A stretch of 64,000 nt of DNA from Lasiodiplodia sp. COLG20 (taxonomy: Eukaryota > Ascomycota > Dothideomycetes > Botryosphaeriales > Botryosphaeriaceae). A program made the translations under genes and the position numbers. This document shows positions 22,002 to 32,356 of the stretch, in pieces. Under the pieces are notes generated by a model. That model did no database searches and had not been told where the DNA came from. It saw only the letters and a program-made list of their open reading frames with translations. The first letter of the stretch is position 1. Each line of letters begins with the position of its first letter. The stretch spans positions 2,232,001 to 2,296,000 of the forward strand of contig VNWV01000006.1 in assembly GCA_009801085.1 (NCBI GenBank), written 5' to 3'.

Positions 22002-22802
22002 TGCAAGCAATGCTTGGGAACGATTGGTCTCGTCTGCAACTGTTATCGGAAGCCGATTGCGTTAGGATCGCATACGGGTGAGTTCAGCTTTTCTATCTAA
22101 ATGTCTCTTCCCTAACGTGGTACAGACTTTTGTAGATGCGACGATGGCAACTTTGACATATGGAAAAATTGTTACAACAAGGGGAACCGTTGCCTCTACT
22201 CGACATAAACACTCAAGCATCTCCAGGCCGGTGTTTCTGGAAATATGGTCCACCCAAAACAAAATATTGAACAGTCCGAAAGGCACAAACGGCTGGACTG
22301 TGATCTCCGCGGGAGATGTATTGCCCAAGGCCGGTATTTCGTACGTTCATGAAGCTCAACTCTGACAGCCCAGAACTAACTGGATAGGATGTCTCGATTG
22401 ATCATTACCCAATGGCGGATTCGATATCTGTCTCCACTACTATATGAATGGTAGTGGTTGCAAAAGCCCCGAAAGTCATATACTCTACTAATCTACGTAG
22501 GACTTTATTCCATTGATGCTACAGTAGCAGCGTGGAATGTTACAGCAAGAAGCATAGAGTTAGAAAGAATGGGTGAAGTGAGAAGGGGCATACGTAACTA
22601 AACCCGGGAAGGCATTACGACTCACGGATTGATAGCTATCTCATTCTAATTTGAAAAGAGATGTTACCCACCCGAACAAGACCGATTCTAACATTCTACG
22701 AACGTTTGCAGTGGGCGAGATCTGCGCCATTCATCCGCAATGATATTCGGTTAACACAGGCAGTAGATGATATACGATAGTTCATCCATGCCCCCCCAAC
22801 TT
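22002..22802. other. intergenic, no gene seen
   Basis: A 95-codon frame at 22078-22365 has no domain and no codon bias. The rest is AT-rich 3' flanking sequence of both neighbours, which converge here. Confidence 0.4.
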
Positions 22803-23758
22803 TCAGAAGTCCAGCTCTCCGACACGCGTCACATGCATGAAGTTCGCTCGCAACGGCGTAACACTACAACACCCGGTCAGTCTCTCTCAAATCCATCTCC
22901 CCTTCAACCACACTCACCTCGTAAACCCATTCCTTATCGCCCAACTATCCTCCGGCGCCACACTCGCCACAATCCCTTCTGTAACATCTGCAAACCTCGG
23001 CGCCCACTCGAACCCCTTCTCCCCCGCCTGTCCCTCCCTCTCCCGAAACGCCCTATCCCTCCCCCACCCATTCTGCTGCACCCGCGTCCAAACCACCCTC
23101 CTCTTCCTCTCCCCCCCATCTCCCCTCTCTCCACCATCCAGCGGAACATTCACGCTATACACATGCACATCCTCATTCCACGTCCTGTACAGGTGCTCCG
23201 CCAACTTGACAGCATGCTCGCACGCCTCCGCGATATCGTACGTACCGCTCTCGGCATGCGCGAAGCTGACCGCGATAGCCTTCTTCCCGCACAGCGCGGC
23301 CTCCATGGCTGCGCCGATGGTGCCGCTGCTGAGGGCGAAGACGGCGGTTGTGTTTTTGCCGTAGTTGGGGCCGGAGAGGACGAGGTCGATGGGGGCGGTG
23401 GCGGTGCTGGATTCCCGGTTGTTCAGGCCGAGCTGGATGCAGGAGGCGGGGGTGCCATTGACCAGGGTCCAGGTGGTGCGGCTGTCAGGGTGTTCAGAAG
23501 ATGAGGTGGTGGCGGGACGAGGATTGAAGGCGGTGGTGTGGTGGATGTCGGTGATGATGTGGGCTTTGCCGATCCATGAGCGCTGGGTGCTGGGGAGGAT
23601 GACTGAGACTTGGTGGCCGTGGGACTCGAGGGCGGTTACGAGGGGTTGGACGTAGGGGGAGGAGGGTGATGCGGGTGGGCCGTCGTCGTTTGTAACCTGG
23701 TGTCTTCGTGAGTGAGTGGTGAGGAAGTTTGGTGGTGGCTGAGTACGAGAATATGCAT
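22803..23758 (-). CDS. SurE-like 5'/3'-nucleotidase (acid phosphatase family)
   Basis: Exons 23758-23747 (only 12 nt), 23696-22918 and 22863-22803 give 283 aa. The tiny first exon encodes Met-His-Ile-Leu, and splicing yields the family's start MHILVTNDDGPP, whose Asp8-Asp9 bind the metal. Later blocks are VNGTPASCIQLGL and DLVLSGPNYGKNT (the canonical SGxNxGxN) followed by SSGTIGAAMEA. Intron 2 (54 nt) carries a CTGAC branch site, and the last exon reads SVTPLRANF, matching the usual C-terminal SVTPL. SurE proteins are divalent-metal phosphatases acting on nucleoside monophosphates and polyphosphate. Fungal members are usually cytosolic or vacuolar. Length and motifs look complete. Confidence 0.88.
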
Positions 23759-24097
23759 TGCGAAGTCGGTTCTGGGGAATTTCCAAACGTCAATAGCTGG
23801 GAATTCTTAGTTGTGAACAGCCAGGGAAACAAACAAATGCAAGAGTGAGTGTGAATAGTACGTTCCAGTTCGTAGCTCGACTAGCTTCGTTAGTAAGCTC
23901 GGAAAAATCTTATCTTCGGATAGGGTCACCCCTCCCGCACGCACGGTGCCACCGATGGCAACGGGCGACAGGCTCCGTATGATAACGCGGTCGTGGCGAA
24001 GTTGACAGTTCACTTAAAAGAAATGCTGAGATCGGGCTGCAGAGTCTTCCACATTAAGACTCTCGTGCCAAGCCCTTTCCCTGTCCAAACCGGCAAA
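23759..24097. other. divergent promoter region
   Basis: 340 bp between the SurE-like and sugar transporter genes, which are transcribed away from each other. No ORF is of note. Confidence 0.4.
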
Positions 24098-25720
24098 ATG
24101 GCGATCCCTTCACCATCACGGCTTTTTGCCGTACCGGCGTATGTTCGGATATCAATCATCGTCTCAATCGGCGCTTTCATTTTCGGGTATGGGTTTCAGA
24201 GACGAAAGCACGGGGCTGTGGAGCTAACGGCTTGAACAGTATGGATACAGGATCCATTGGACCGGTTACCAACATGACCAGCTTCATCGAAACATTCGGT
24301 ACCTTTAGCTCGACAATCCATGGCGTCCTCGTCTCCAGCATACTGGTACCGGCTGCGATATCATCTTTGGTGTGCGGGAATGTTGCGGATATCTACGGGC
24401 AACCGCGCACCATAATGTTTGGCGGGTTTATCTTCGGCATCGGTGCTGCGATCGAAGCATCAGCCCCGAGCCTTGCAGTATTCATCTGCGGAAGAGTTGT
24501 TGCAGGACTCGGAGAGGGCTTCTTCCTCAGCATCAGCGTCGTATACATATGCGAAATCTCACCCGCAAAACGCCGCGGACCTCTTGCTTCGATACCCCAG
24601 TTCGCAACGTGCCTTGGCCTGGCTGTCGGCTATTTTGTCTCCTATGGAACATCAACACTCGGATCATCTGCTTCATGGAGGCTTCCACTCGCCATACAAT
24701 CCTTCTTGGCCTTCATATTCGCTACAGGCTGCACGCTTGTGCCGGCATCCCCCAGGCGGCTACTTGTTTTGGGTAGAGAGAAGGAGGCAGCAAGATCTGC
24801 TGCACGTCTAGGAATTCCCATGCAGGAAGTCGAATTGCTGACCTTCAGCAACACGGCGGTCAGACCAGAGGAGAAGTCGCCGGAAACAGGTTTGCTGCAA
24901 AGCATCCGCAGCACTTTTCGAGACTTTGCCAAAGCCCTGCATAAGGATGTACGGAAGCGGACCATAATCGGATGCACTCTCATGGCCGGGCAACAGCTTG
25001 CAGGAATTGACGGCGTCCTGTATTACGCCCCGCTCCTATTTGAACAAGCGGGCTTGACCTCCGAGCAGGCCAGTTTTCTCGCCTCCGGGGTCTCAGCTAT
25101 TCTTATACTCGTCGCCACAGTGCCTGCCACCCTCTTCTCGGACCGGTGGGGAAGGCGTTCTTCAACGATCTGGGGAGGTCTTTTGATGACTTGCTGCATG
25201 TTCCTCATCGGATCCTTGTACGCGTCTGGCAGCGTGCACACCACGCATGGAATAGCACGGTGGGTTGTCATTGTGACAATCTACGTCTTCGCCGTCGCGT
25301 ATAACGCGACATGGGGCATTGCCATCCGGATTTACACGAGCGAGATTCAACCAATTAAGACAAGACCGATCGCATGCAGCTTGGCGCAAAGTTCCAATTG
25401 GGTAAGTTGACCAAGTCCTTCAAATTTACAACGACTGACATCAACAGTTTGCAAATTTTGCCGTTGCTCTGATGACTCCCGTCTTCCTGGACCGATCACC
25501 CTTTGGTGTTTATTTCTTCTTCGGCGCGTGCTCTCTTGTCATGGTGCTTGGTTGCATGTTCGTGATGCCCGAGACTCGGGGCAGGACTTTGGAAGAAATT
25601 GACGCTGCCTTCCACCATCACGCTCGGAAAGACGTGAAAGGAGAAGAAGCATGTGACGTCACAGTCATTGAGCTTCCCAGCACCACCACCGGCCAGGAGA
25701 GACCCGTCGCGCAGGAATGA
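24098..25720 (+). CDS. MFS sugar transporter
   Basis: Exons 24098-24186, 24240-25401 and 25448-25720 encode 507 aa. The introns (53 and 46 nt) are GT-AG, and the first has a CTAAC branch site. Sugar-porter signatures are present: FGMDTGSIGP after TM1, GRVVAGLGEG, PASPRRLLVLGREKEA (a variant of the PESPR loop), QQLAGIDGVLYYAP, DRWGRRSS and PETRGRTLEEID at the end of TM12. The common Tyr in FGYDTG is Met here. About twelve membrane segments are visible, with a short N-terminal tail of roughly 15 residues. It is probably a plasma-membrane hexose or disaccharide importer. The substrate cannot be told. Nothing next to it suggests a dedicated pathway. Confidence 0.9.
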
Positions 25721-26232
25721 GTTGCGCACCCTTTCGGATAGCGAAGCCGTCGGAAACCCCCACGCATCAAAACAATTTCATTCCCGATAGACGAGAAAAG
25801 ATAGATATTTTAGACTGATTCATAGAACTCAAGAAATTGGATATTTGTATTAGCCAATACTATTGAGATGTACTCAAGTTCTCTCTCCCACCTTCCTTTC
25901 TTATCTCTCGCGCTACAGTCCAGTCAAAGTCCGGCTTGGATTGAACCTGGTCAAGCTGAATTTCCCCTGAGTGGGCCTTCAATCAGGCATCAGCACCATT
26001 CATTTCCTTCGCCCAGAAAAATTTCCAAAGTCTAAGGGTAGAGGTCGTTGACTAGTGTTGAAAAAAATACGAGCTACCACCACACTAGCGATCGCTGCCT
26101 AGCGCACGAGCGCTTCCAACCGCAACCACCATCACTGCGACACCTTAGCTCCAATACTATATAAAACCCACCATCCTCGTCCCCTACAGTCTCCAAACCA
26201 CCACCCACCACCCCTCCCGCCCGCGCCCAGCC
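25721..26232. other. intergenic / promoter of the DUF4246-like gene
   Basis: About 510 bp. A TATA-like CTATATAAAA at 26157-26166 lies 67 nt before ATG 26233. The remainder is the transporter 3' flank, with AT-rich sequence around 25800-25870. Confidence 0.45.
26157..26166 (+). promoter_or_regulatory. TATA box
   Basis: CTATATAAAA lies 67 nt before the start codon of the DUF4246-like gene, a good spacing for a fungal core promoter. Confidence 0.5.
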
Positions 26233-28274
26233 ATGGACACCACCACCAAACGGCTCCAACGCCCCGGCTTCGGCCTCTCCATCTGCTCGCAGCCAGACGG
26301 GGAAACCTTCCCGAGCGCCGTCCTCGGCTGGGGGCCCGACCCGGTGACGGAGCGCGAGAGCGGCATGCTGGCCGTCATGGACGCGCTGACGGACAAGCCG
26401 GACTGGCAGCGCAAGGTCTTCGACGACGCCGTCGTCGCGCGGTGGCGGGCCGAGGCCGTGTACGAGCCGCCGCCGCTGCGGTCGTGGTCGCATGTGACGC
26501 ACACCGCGCGGCAAGGGTTTGATGATGCGATGTTCGACTTTGTGAGTATGGACAGCGGGCGGGGGAGGGGTGGCTGACGGATTTTGCAGTGCATCGCCGA
26601 GCTACGCGACAAGGCCGCGCTCTACGCCTCGAAGCGGTTCGTCCGCGTGCTCGACACGGGCGCCGCCGTGGCGAAGTCCGATGTTGTTGTCTCTGACGCT
26701 CTGCGGGAGGAGCTGGTGCGCACGGTGGCCGAGCTGCTCGAGGACGGCGTGCCGGAGGCGAAGAAAGACTGGCACCCGCGGTCGGACGAGAAGGTGCTGG
26801 ACCTGGTTCACCCGTCGCTGTTTCCGCTCGTCTACGGGCGGTCGCGGATCTTGGGCGATGGCCGCACGCTTGGGCTGGACGACTGCTTGGCCGAAGCCGG
26901 CTGCGGCGAGACGGTGCCGCGCGAGTGGATCGAGGTGGTGTGGGGGTCCGAGAACAAGGTGTGTCGGTACTGGAACAGGCCGCTGTGGTCGAATCACTTC
27001 CAGTGGCTGCCGTGCGAGGTCGAGTTCACGGCGGAGGGGAAGACGCGGATTGCGAGCTATGTTAATAACTTGCATCCCGTCAGGCAGAGGGCGCTGTACC
27101 CACTTATCGAGCGCGTCATGGATGCTGCTATGCCGCTGTGGGAGGAGGTTCTGGGATACACGGCGGAACATCATGAAGCTAATTCGTACATACGCGTGGC
27201 GCTTGAGGAGCCGTACTATGCCTACCATGGTGACAGGCACGAATTAGATTTAGGTTGGGACCCGGACGAGGATGACGAGGAGGAAGATGATGAGGATGAA
27301 GATGGAGAAGACGAAGATGGAGAGGAGGAAGATGGTGAAGACGAAGATGACGAGGACAGCGAGGACGACAGAGACGACGAAGACGACGGAAACGAAGTGG
27401 CCGAACCGGATGATAGGAAACTCACTCGACTCGAAAAAATGGACTCGGGCCGCAAGCTTATCCTTCCGACTCCCAAGCCCTACTCCGAGGACAACAGCAA
27501 GCACACTTCCAAAGAATCCAAATTTGACCTCCGCCAGAAGTTTGCCTCGGAAGGTCTCCAGGTCATCGTCAAGCTCGCAAACATCCACCTGACGCCCGAA
27601 AAGCCCAACTACCGCGGCGGATCATGGCACGTTGAGGGCATGCAAAACGAATGGATTTGTGCGACAGCCATCTACTACTACGACTGCGACAATGTGACCG
27701 ATAGCTACCTCGGATTCCGTCAGGGTGTCGACACAGAGTATATAACGGAGAACCAAGAGGGTCAGGTAGGAGCGAACGTTCCCAGTCCCATTTCATTCGC
27801 TGGCTGACTGACGGTATGCAGTTCGATTGGGGTGGACTCGAGTATATCTACGGCTTCAGGCAGGAACAACCTTCGATTCAAGACGTAGGTCACGTTCTCA
27901 CGAAGCAAGGCCGCCTGATTGCCTTTCCAAATGTTTTCCAGCACCGCGTCGAGCCCTTCAGGCTGCAGGACCGCTCCAGGCCAGGCCATCGGAAGATCCT
28001 TGCCCTTTTCCTCGTTGACCCGCACCAGCGAATCATCTCGACAGCGAATGTCCCGCCGCAGCGTAACGACTGGTGGGCTGAGGAGATCGCCAAAGGGCGA
28101 GTCGGGGAACTTCCAGCGGAGCTGACGGAGATGATCACCATGAACGTAGATGACTGGCCGATGGGTATGGAGGAGGCAAAGGATCTGAGAGAAGAGCTGA
28201 TGATCGAGCGAACGGCGACTGAGGCTAAGTTTGACGACCAGGTGTTCGAGAAACTTAATTTCTGCGAGCATTGA
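26233..28274 (+). CDS. DUF4246-family protein with acidic insert
   Basis: Exons 26233-26541, 26590-27765 and 27822-28274 encode 645 aa (introns 48 and 56 nt, both GT-AG). Blocks I associate with the fungal DUF4246 family are PPPLRSWSHV near the N-terminus, LDLVHPSLFPLVYGRSRIL, WLPCEVEF, LQVIVKLANIHLTPEKP, GGSWHVEGMQNE, AIYYYDCDNVTDSYLGFRQ, LIAFPNVFQHRVEPF and KILALFLVDPHQRIISTANVPPQ. The conserved His in SWHVEG and QHRVEPF could be metal ligands of an oxygenase-like fold (inference; the activity is not established to my knowledge). A run of some 45 mostly Asp/Glu residues lies between the N-terminal part and LKLTRLEKM-type sequence; I expect it to be a disordered, species-specific insert. Coding GC is high. 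Confidence 0.85.
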
Positions 28275-28506
28275 GGATCTTTTGTCTCAGAATCGTAAGA
28301 ATCAAACCTTGTTGTAATTGATTGAGACTCGGAGATACGCCCCGATGATATTCACATTTGTCCGTGAAGTGATTGTGTGCGAATAAAAGCTTTGCCTCCT
28401 TCTAGTTGCTTATAACCATACTCCAAAAGTTTACAATTTCGCTTTGATGCATGACAGAGACCCGAAAAACACACAATCACGTCCAGAGCTTCCGCAATCT
28501 CACACA

Positions 28507-30399
28507 CTATAGCTCAATCTCACACTCCCTGGACTTGTACAAAATCTTTGCGCTCGGATCCGGGACATACTCGGACTCAGTAAGACTCTTGGGCTGCCCG
28601 CCCTCAAACTTCCAATCATACTTCAACAGCAAGTGAGCAATAGCAATCTTGATCTCGTTGCTAGCGAAGAAACGGCCGGGGCAAGCATGTTGTCCTACAT
28701 CCCATCATCAGTGAGAGTCAAGAGAAAAGCTGCGCTTCGACAAAAACTTACCGTGTCCAAAGCCCAGATGCTCCGCACTGGTGGTCACAAACTGCCAACG
28801 GTTCTCCTGACCGGGCTGGTTGCGCATATTCAAGAACCGGTGTCCGTCGAACTTTTCCGCATCGGGACCCCAGTATTTGGGATCGAACATCTGGTAGGTC
28901 GGGACAGAAATGTAAGATCCCTTAGGCAGCCTGGTGCCATCCGAGAGAGTGACGGTCTTCTCCACACGGCGCTGCATGGCATCTTCTACGGGTCAGCATC
29001 AAGACCACCGCGGACTCGAAAGACAAAAGAGGCACTTACTAGCTCCCAGCACATGGACGCGCTGGCTCTCCTTCATGCAGCTATCCAGCAACTTCATCTT
29101 GTACAAACTCGTCTTCTTCCACCCGCCATCCTCCTTCAGCACCTGCACAATCTCCTCCCTTAAGAGATCAAGGTACTCCGGATTAGCCGTCAAGTCGTAC
29201 AGCAGCGTCATCAGCGTCATCGACGTCGTATGAATCGACACGACACTCAACAACAACTGCCCGGACACAAAATCAAACGGCCGTCCCGCCGCCACATCCT
29301 CAAACCAGCCAATCGCATCCGTCGACTTCGTCTTCTCGCCCCGCAGCAGCGCCTCCTGGCGCTTGGCGCGGCGGGCGGCGACCTCGGGCTCGATGATGGC
29401 GCGGGCCTGCTTGACGTGGTTCTGGACGGTGCGCAGCTCGGAGAGGAAGGGGTAGACCAGCGGGCGCGCCCACGGCGCGTAGGTGCGCAGCACGCGCGCG
29501 GCGTTGAAGGCGTCGACAGTGTAGCGGATCGAGATGGCGAGCCATTCTTGGTTGTGGCAGAGGGGCTCGCCGAGGAAGACTTTGGCCGAGAGCTGCGCGG
29601 CGATCATGGGGGAGACGCGGGAGAATTGCATGGGCGTCCAGTCTGTAAACCAGCAGGCTTAGTTAGCTCTGTTTCTGTCCGAGGATGCTGCGTTACAAAG
29701 CCTACCTTTCGCTGCCGGGATGAGCTGGTTGATGACCGTGGTGGCTTCCTCGGAAAGACCGGCCGTCATTCCACCTGGTGTTGTCAGTCTCCTCGGTCGC
29801 GCGGTGATGATGGTGCATGTGGAACGAACCAAGTGCTTGCGTTAGGTTCTTACGAACGACGTCCTGAAATATGTGGTGGTCTTGGATTCCCTCTCCAAAG
29901 ACCTCGAGACCAGGATAGGAAGGGAAAAAGTCCTATTCCAAACATTCAGTACCCATGCGCAATATCGCAGGGGGGGTCATTTTACTTACCCTTGCGCCAA
30001 AACCAGTCAAAGAAAGATGCTCGTTGTTCCGAATTTCATCGGCGAAAGAAGGTGGCAGGATGATGACAGGTCCATTTTTACCAATGACCTGGAACACCTT
30101 CCCTTGACACTACAACACAATTCGTGTCAGGACAGTATCTTTTCCTCTGTGCTTGCATGTCCACTTACCTCATCCATACCCCGCCTCATGATCGAGATGG
30201 CGTTCTTAACGAACCGCTCTTTAGCCTTCGCATTGGTCCATTCTCCCGGCTCTTTCCCAATGAGCTTGAAACCTGGGTACGGCCGCTCTTCTTGCGCATA
30301 GTAAATGAAGATGGAAACAATAACGGCAAAGACAGCAAACAACGACGCCCCCAGGTGGAGGGTGCTGTCAGTGCTGGAAGAAATAACTTCGAGGACCAT
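28507..30399 (-). CDS. cytochrome P450 monooxygenase
   Basis: Seven exons: 30399-30169, 30109-29990, 29932-29830, 29774-29706, 29642-29040, 28982-28752 and 28694-28507, giving 514 aa. All six introns are 55-63 nt and GT-AG. An N-terminal membrane anchor is visible ([19 protein letters not shown]). The heme loop [13 protein letters not shown] places the axial Cys at 457; the K-helix ExxR is ESQR; the I-helix reads [13 protein letters not shown] rather than AGxDTT, a variant seen in ent-kaurene-oxidase-like fungal P450s. Those enzymes oxidise terpenoids and related metabolites; the substrate here is unknown. It is convergent with the DUF4246-like gene (232 bp between stops). No terpene or polyketide synthase lies in the window. 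A TATA element sits about 76 nt upstream of the ATG. Confidence 0.9.
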
Positions 30400-31117
30400 C
30401 TTTGCTGTTTGTAAGGAAGGGTCCTCCGCAAAAGAAGAAGTGTGGATCTGGAGATGGAAAGCCGCGCTCCTACGATATATATACAACACACACAGCCACT
30501 CCCTCCGACCCCGTCTTTCGTTCGGTTGTGGATCCCGAAGACGAGGGTCGCACAAGGGGGCCGGATCGCTGCTCTCCCGCTTGCACAAAGCGCCGATCTT
30601 CGTTTCAAAATATAGGCCCGCCGATTATTAGCTGGAGAGATGTCCGCGCTGGTGCATCGTCGTAATCCCGAGCTGTTGATTGGTCGACGCATACGCGCGA
30701 CTGTAACACACGCTGGGTCCGCGCGTCGATCTTCGGGCCGCGTCACGGCTTCACAACCTTCAAGGGGGATGATTGTATCTTTAGTATCACATGAGGCTGA
30801 GTTGCTACGTTCGATGATGCTCGGACCCGCTGTCAGCCTTACGGGCCCTGCGGAGCAGCTCTGCCCTTCGGGGTTCAATTAAGGTGTGGTGGCTGACCCT
30901 TTGTTCTCCGGGTGTTAAATTGCCGGCTAGGAAGATTACACCATGAATACCGTATTTGATTGGATGATACGCGTATTCGTGATCGTGTCCTCCCCATTGG
31001 TGCCTCGTTGTGCATCCTCGCATTCGGGTCGCCCAATACGATCCCGTCGGATTCGGAAGGCCAAATTGCGGGGTTGCCGTGAAACTTATACACTACTGTC
31101 TCTACTAGACCGCTGAG
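30400..31117. other. P450 upstream region
   Basis: No gene recognised. This is the promoter side of the P450. The HET pseudogene starts beyond it, and no N-terminal HET block can be read in this stretch. Confidence 0.4.
30475..30483 (-). promoter_or_regulatory. TATA box of the P450 gene
   Basis: An alternating TATATATAT run on the minus strand lies about 76 nt before ATG 30399. Confidence 0.45.
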
Positions 31118-32051
31118 TTGCGCAAAGTGAATTCCTCGCCCCTTTTCAAGGAGTGTCAGTCGTACTGCCGCGCTTCCTACTGGCTAGCCGAAGAAGCGCA
31201 TGCCATTCTGAGAAACCGTCAACAAATTCTGGCAGGCACTGTTTACGGTAGCCTGGCAAAGGCCATAATCAATGGCTCCGCGTCCCTGGACACTCTAATA
31301 AGCGCCCATGGTATCGGGGAAGTAATAAATTTTCTGATCTGCCTTCATGGGTCCCCGACTGGGCAGCAAGCTTCCCGGGACATCAACGCCCATCTTCGAC
31401 GGCACGGATACGCCTATTCTTTTGGTACTGTTGCCAATATCGGCAATATGAACCTTGCACTCACAGGAACAAAGATTGCAGACATCTTGGAGCTATAGTC
31501 TGGACGTACATGTAGAATTTCCAAGGGGCAGGGTGTTGTTTCGAGAGTTGAAAGTATTCCACGCTACACATTTTCCTATATCTTAAATGGACCGAGCCAT
31601 ATATGCATCAAACGTAACAACGAGTTTCTAGATCGCCTCCGATAAAAAATAGAATTGCATCTGAGTGAAGAGGCCATCTTCGAAGCTGCATTCCGAGCAG
31701 AAAATTGGAATCGGACGCTGAAAGATAGTCCATCTCCGTCCTGTCTTGTACGAAAGCTTCATGAAGAGCTTTTGGATGCCAAAGCCGATGCATCTGACCC
31801 TGAAATGTTGTACAAGCTTTATATAGTCGAAAGCTCGTAAGGACAGGCACTAGCAAAACTGGTATTCCACGGGAGACCGCCACTCCTGGGGATCATGTGG
31901 CAATTATGGTTGCAGAGTTCCGGTGGTGCTGAGAAAGCTTGATGGTATATTGCAATTCCAGCTCGTAGGCGACTGCTATGTCGAGGGAATCATGTTTGGT
32001 GAAGCTGTAGTCTGGAAGGAAAATAAAGTTGATGAGATAGTCTTGGCTTGA
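31118..32051 (+). pseudogene. decayed HET-domain gene, C-terminal half only
   Basis: Pieces of a HET protein appear in order but in different frames. DTLISAHGIGEVINF leads into DLPSWVPDWAASFPG near 31333-31375 (the standard HET mid-region motif), then a frame change gives MNLALTGTKIADILEL. After in-frame TAG and TAA comes a helical block (EEAIFEAAFRAENW) to 31840, then GDHVAIMVA at about 31890, another frame change, and VPVVLRKLDGILQFQLVGDCYVEGIMFGEA to the stop at 32051. The last block is the typical HET C-terminus. The N-terminal half with the ALSYVWG and IDALCINQ-type motifs is not found. At least two frame changes and two stops make this a dead gene. It sits tail-to-tail with the NACHT pseudogene. 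Confidence 0.78.
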
Positions 32052-32356
32052 GCAGCTTAATCATTTTTCTCTGATCATTGACAATATTATCAAATTTGGT
32101 ATCGCTATAGCAGTGTATCGACAACGGATTAAATTAAATGGGGAGCTTATGTCCCTCTGCAGTACCGCCTGAGTAAGCCACTTTGTACATACCATGAGGG
32201 AACGAGATGTGGTCACATCAGGCTTGAAAACATACAATTGAGCGGCAGCATTTTCTAGCGTTTTTGTTACAGTGCTTTGTGACGAAAGCCTGAAACAAGT
32301 AGTCTCCTTAAGCAGTCCATTACCTTCTCCTTCAAGTCATTTACTCCCTTCTATCC

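Noticed and set aside
24098..30399. secondary-metabolite cluster (transporter, DUF4246-like, P450)
   Set aside because: No backbone enzyme such as a polyketide, peptide or terpene synthase, and no pathway regulator, is present in the window.
31118..31498. 126-codon frame as an independent gene
   Set aside because: It begins at TTG and overlaps the PSWVPDW fragment in another frame. It is better explained as part of the decayed HET gene.
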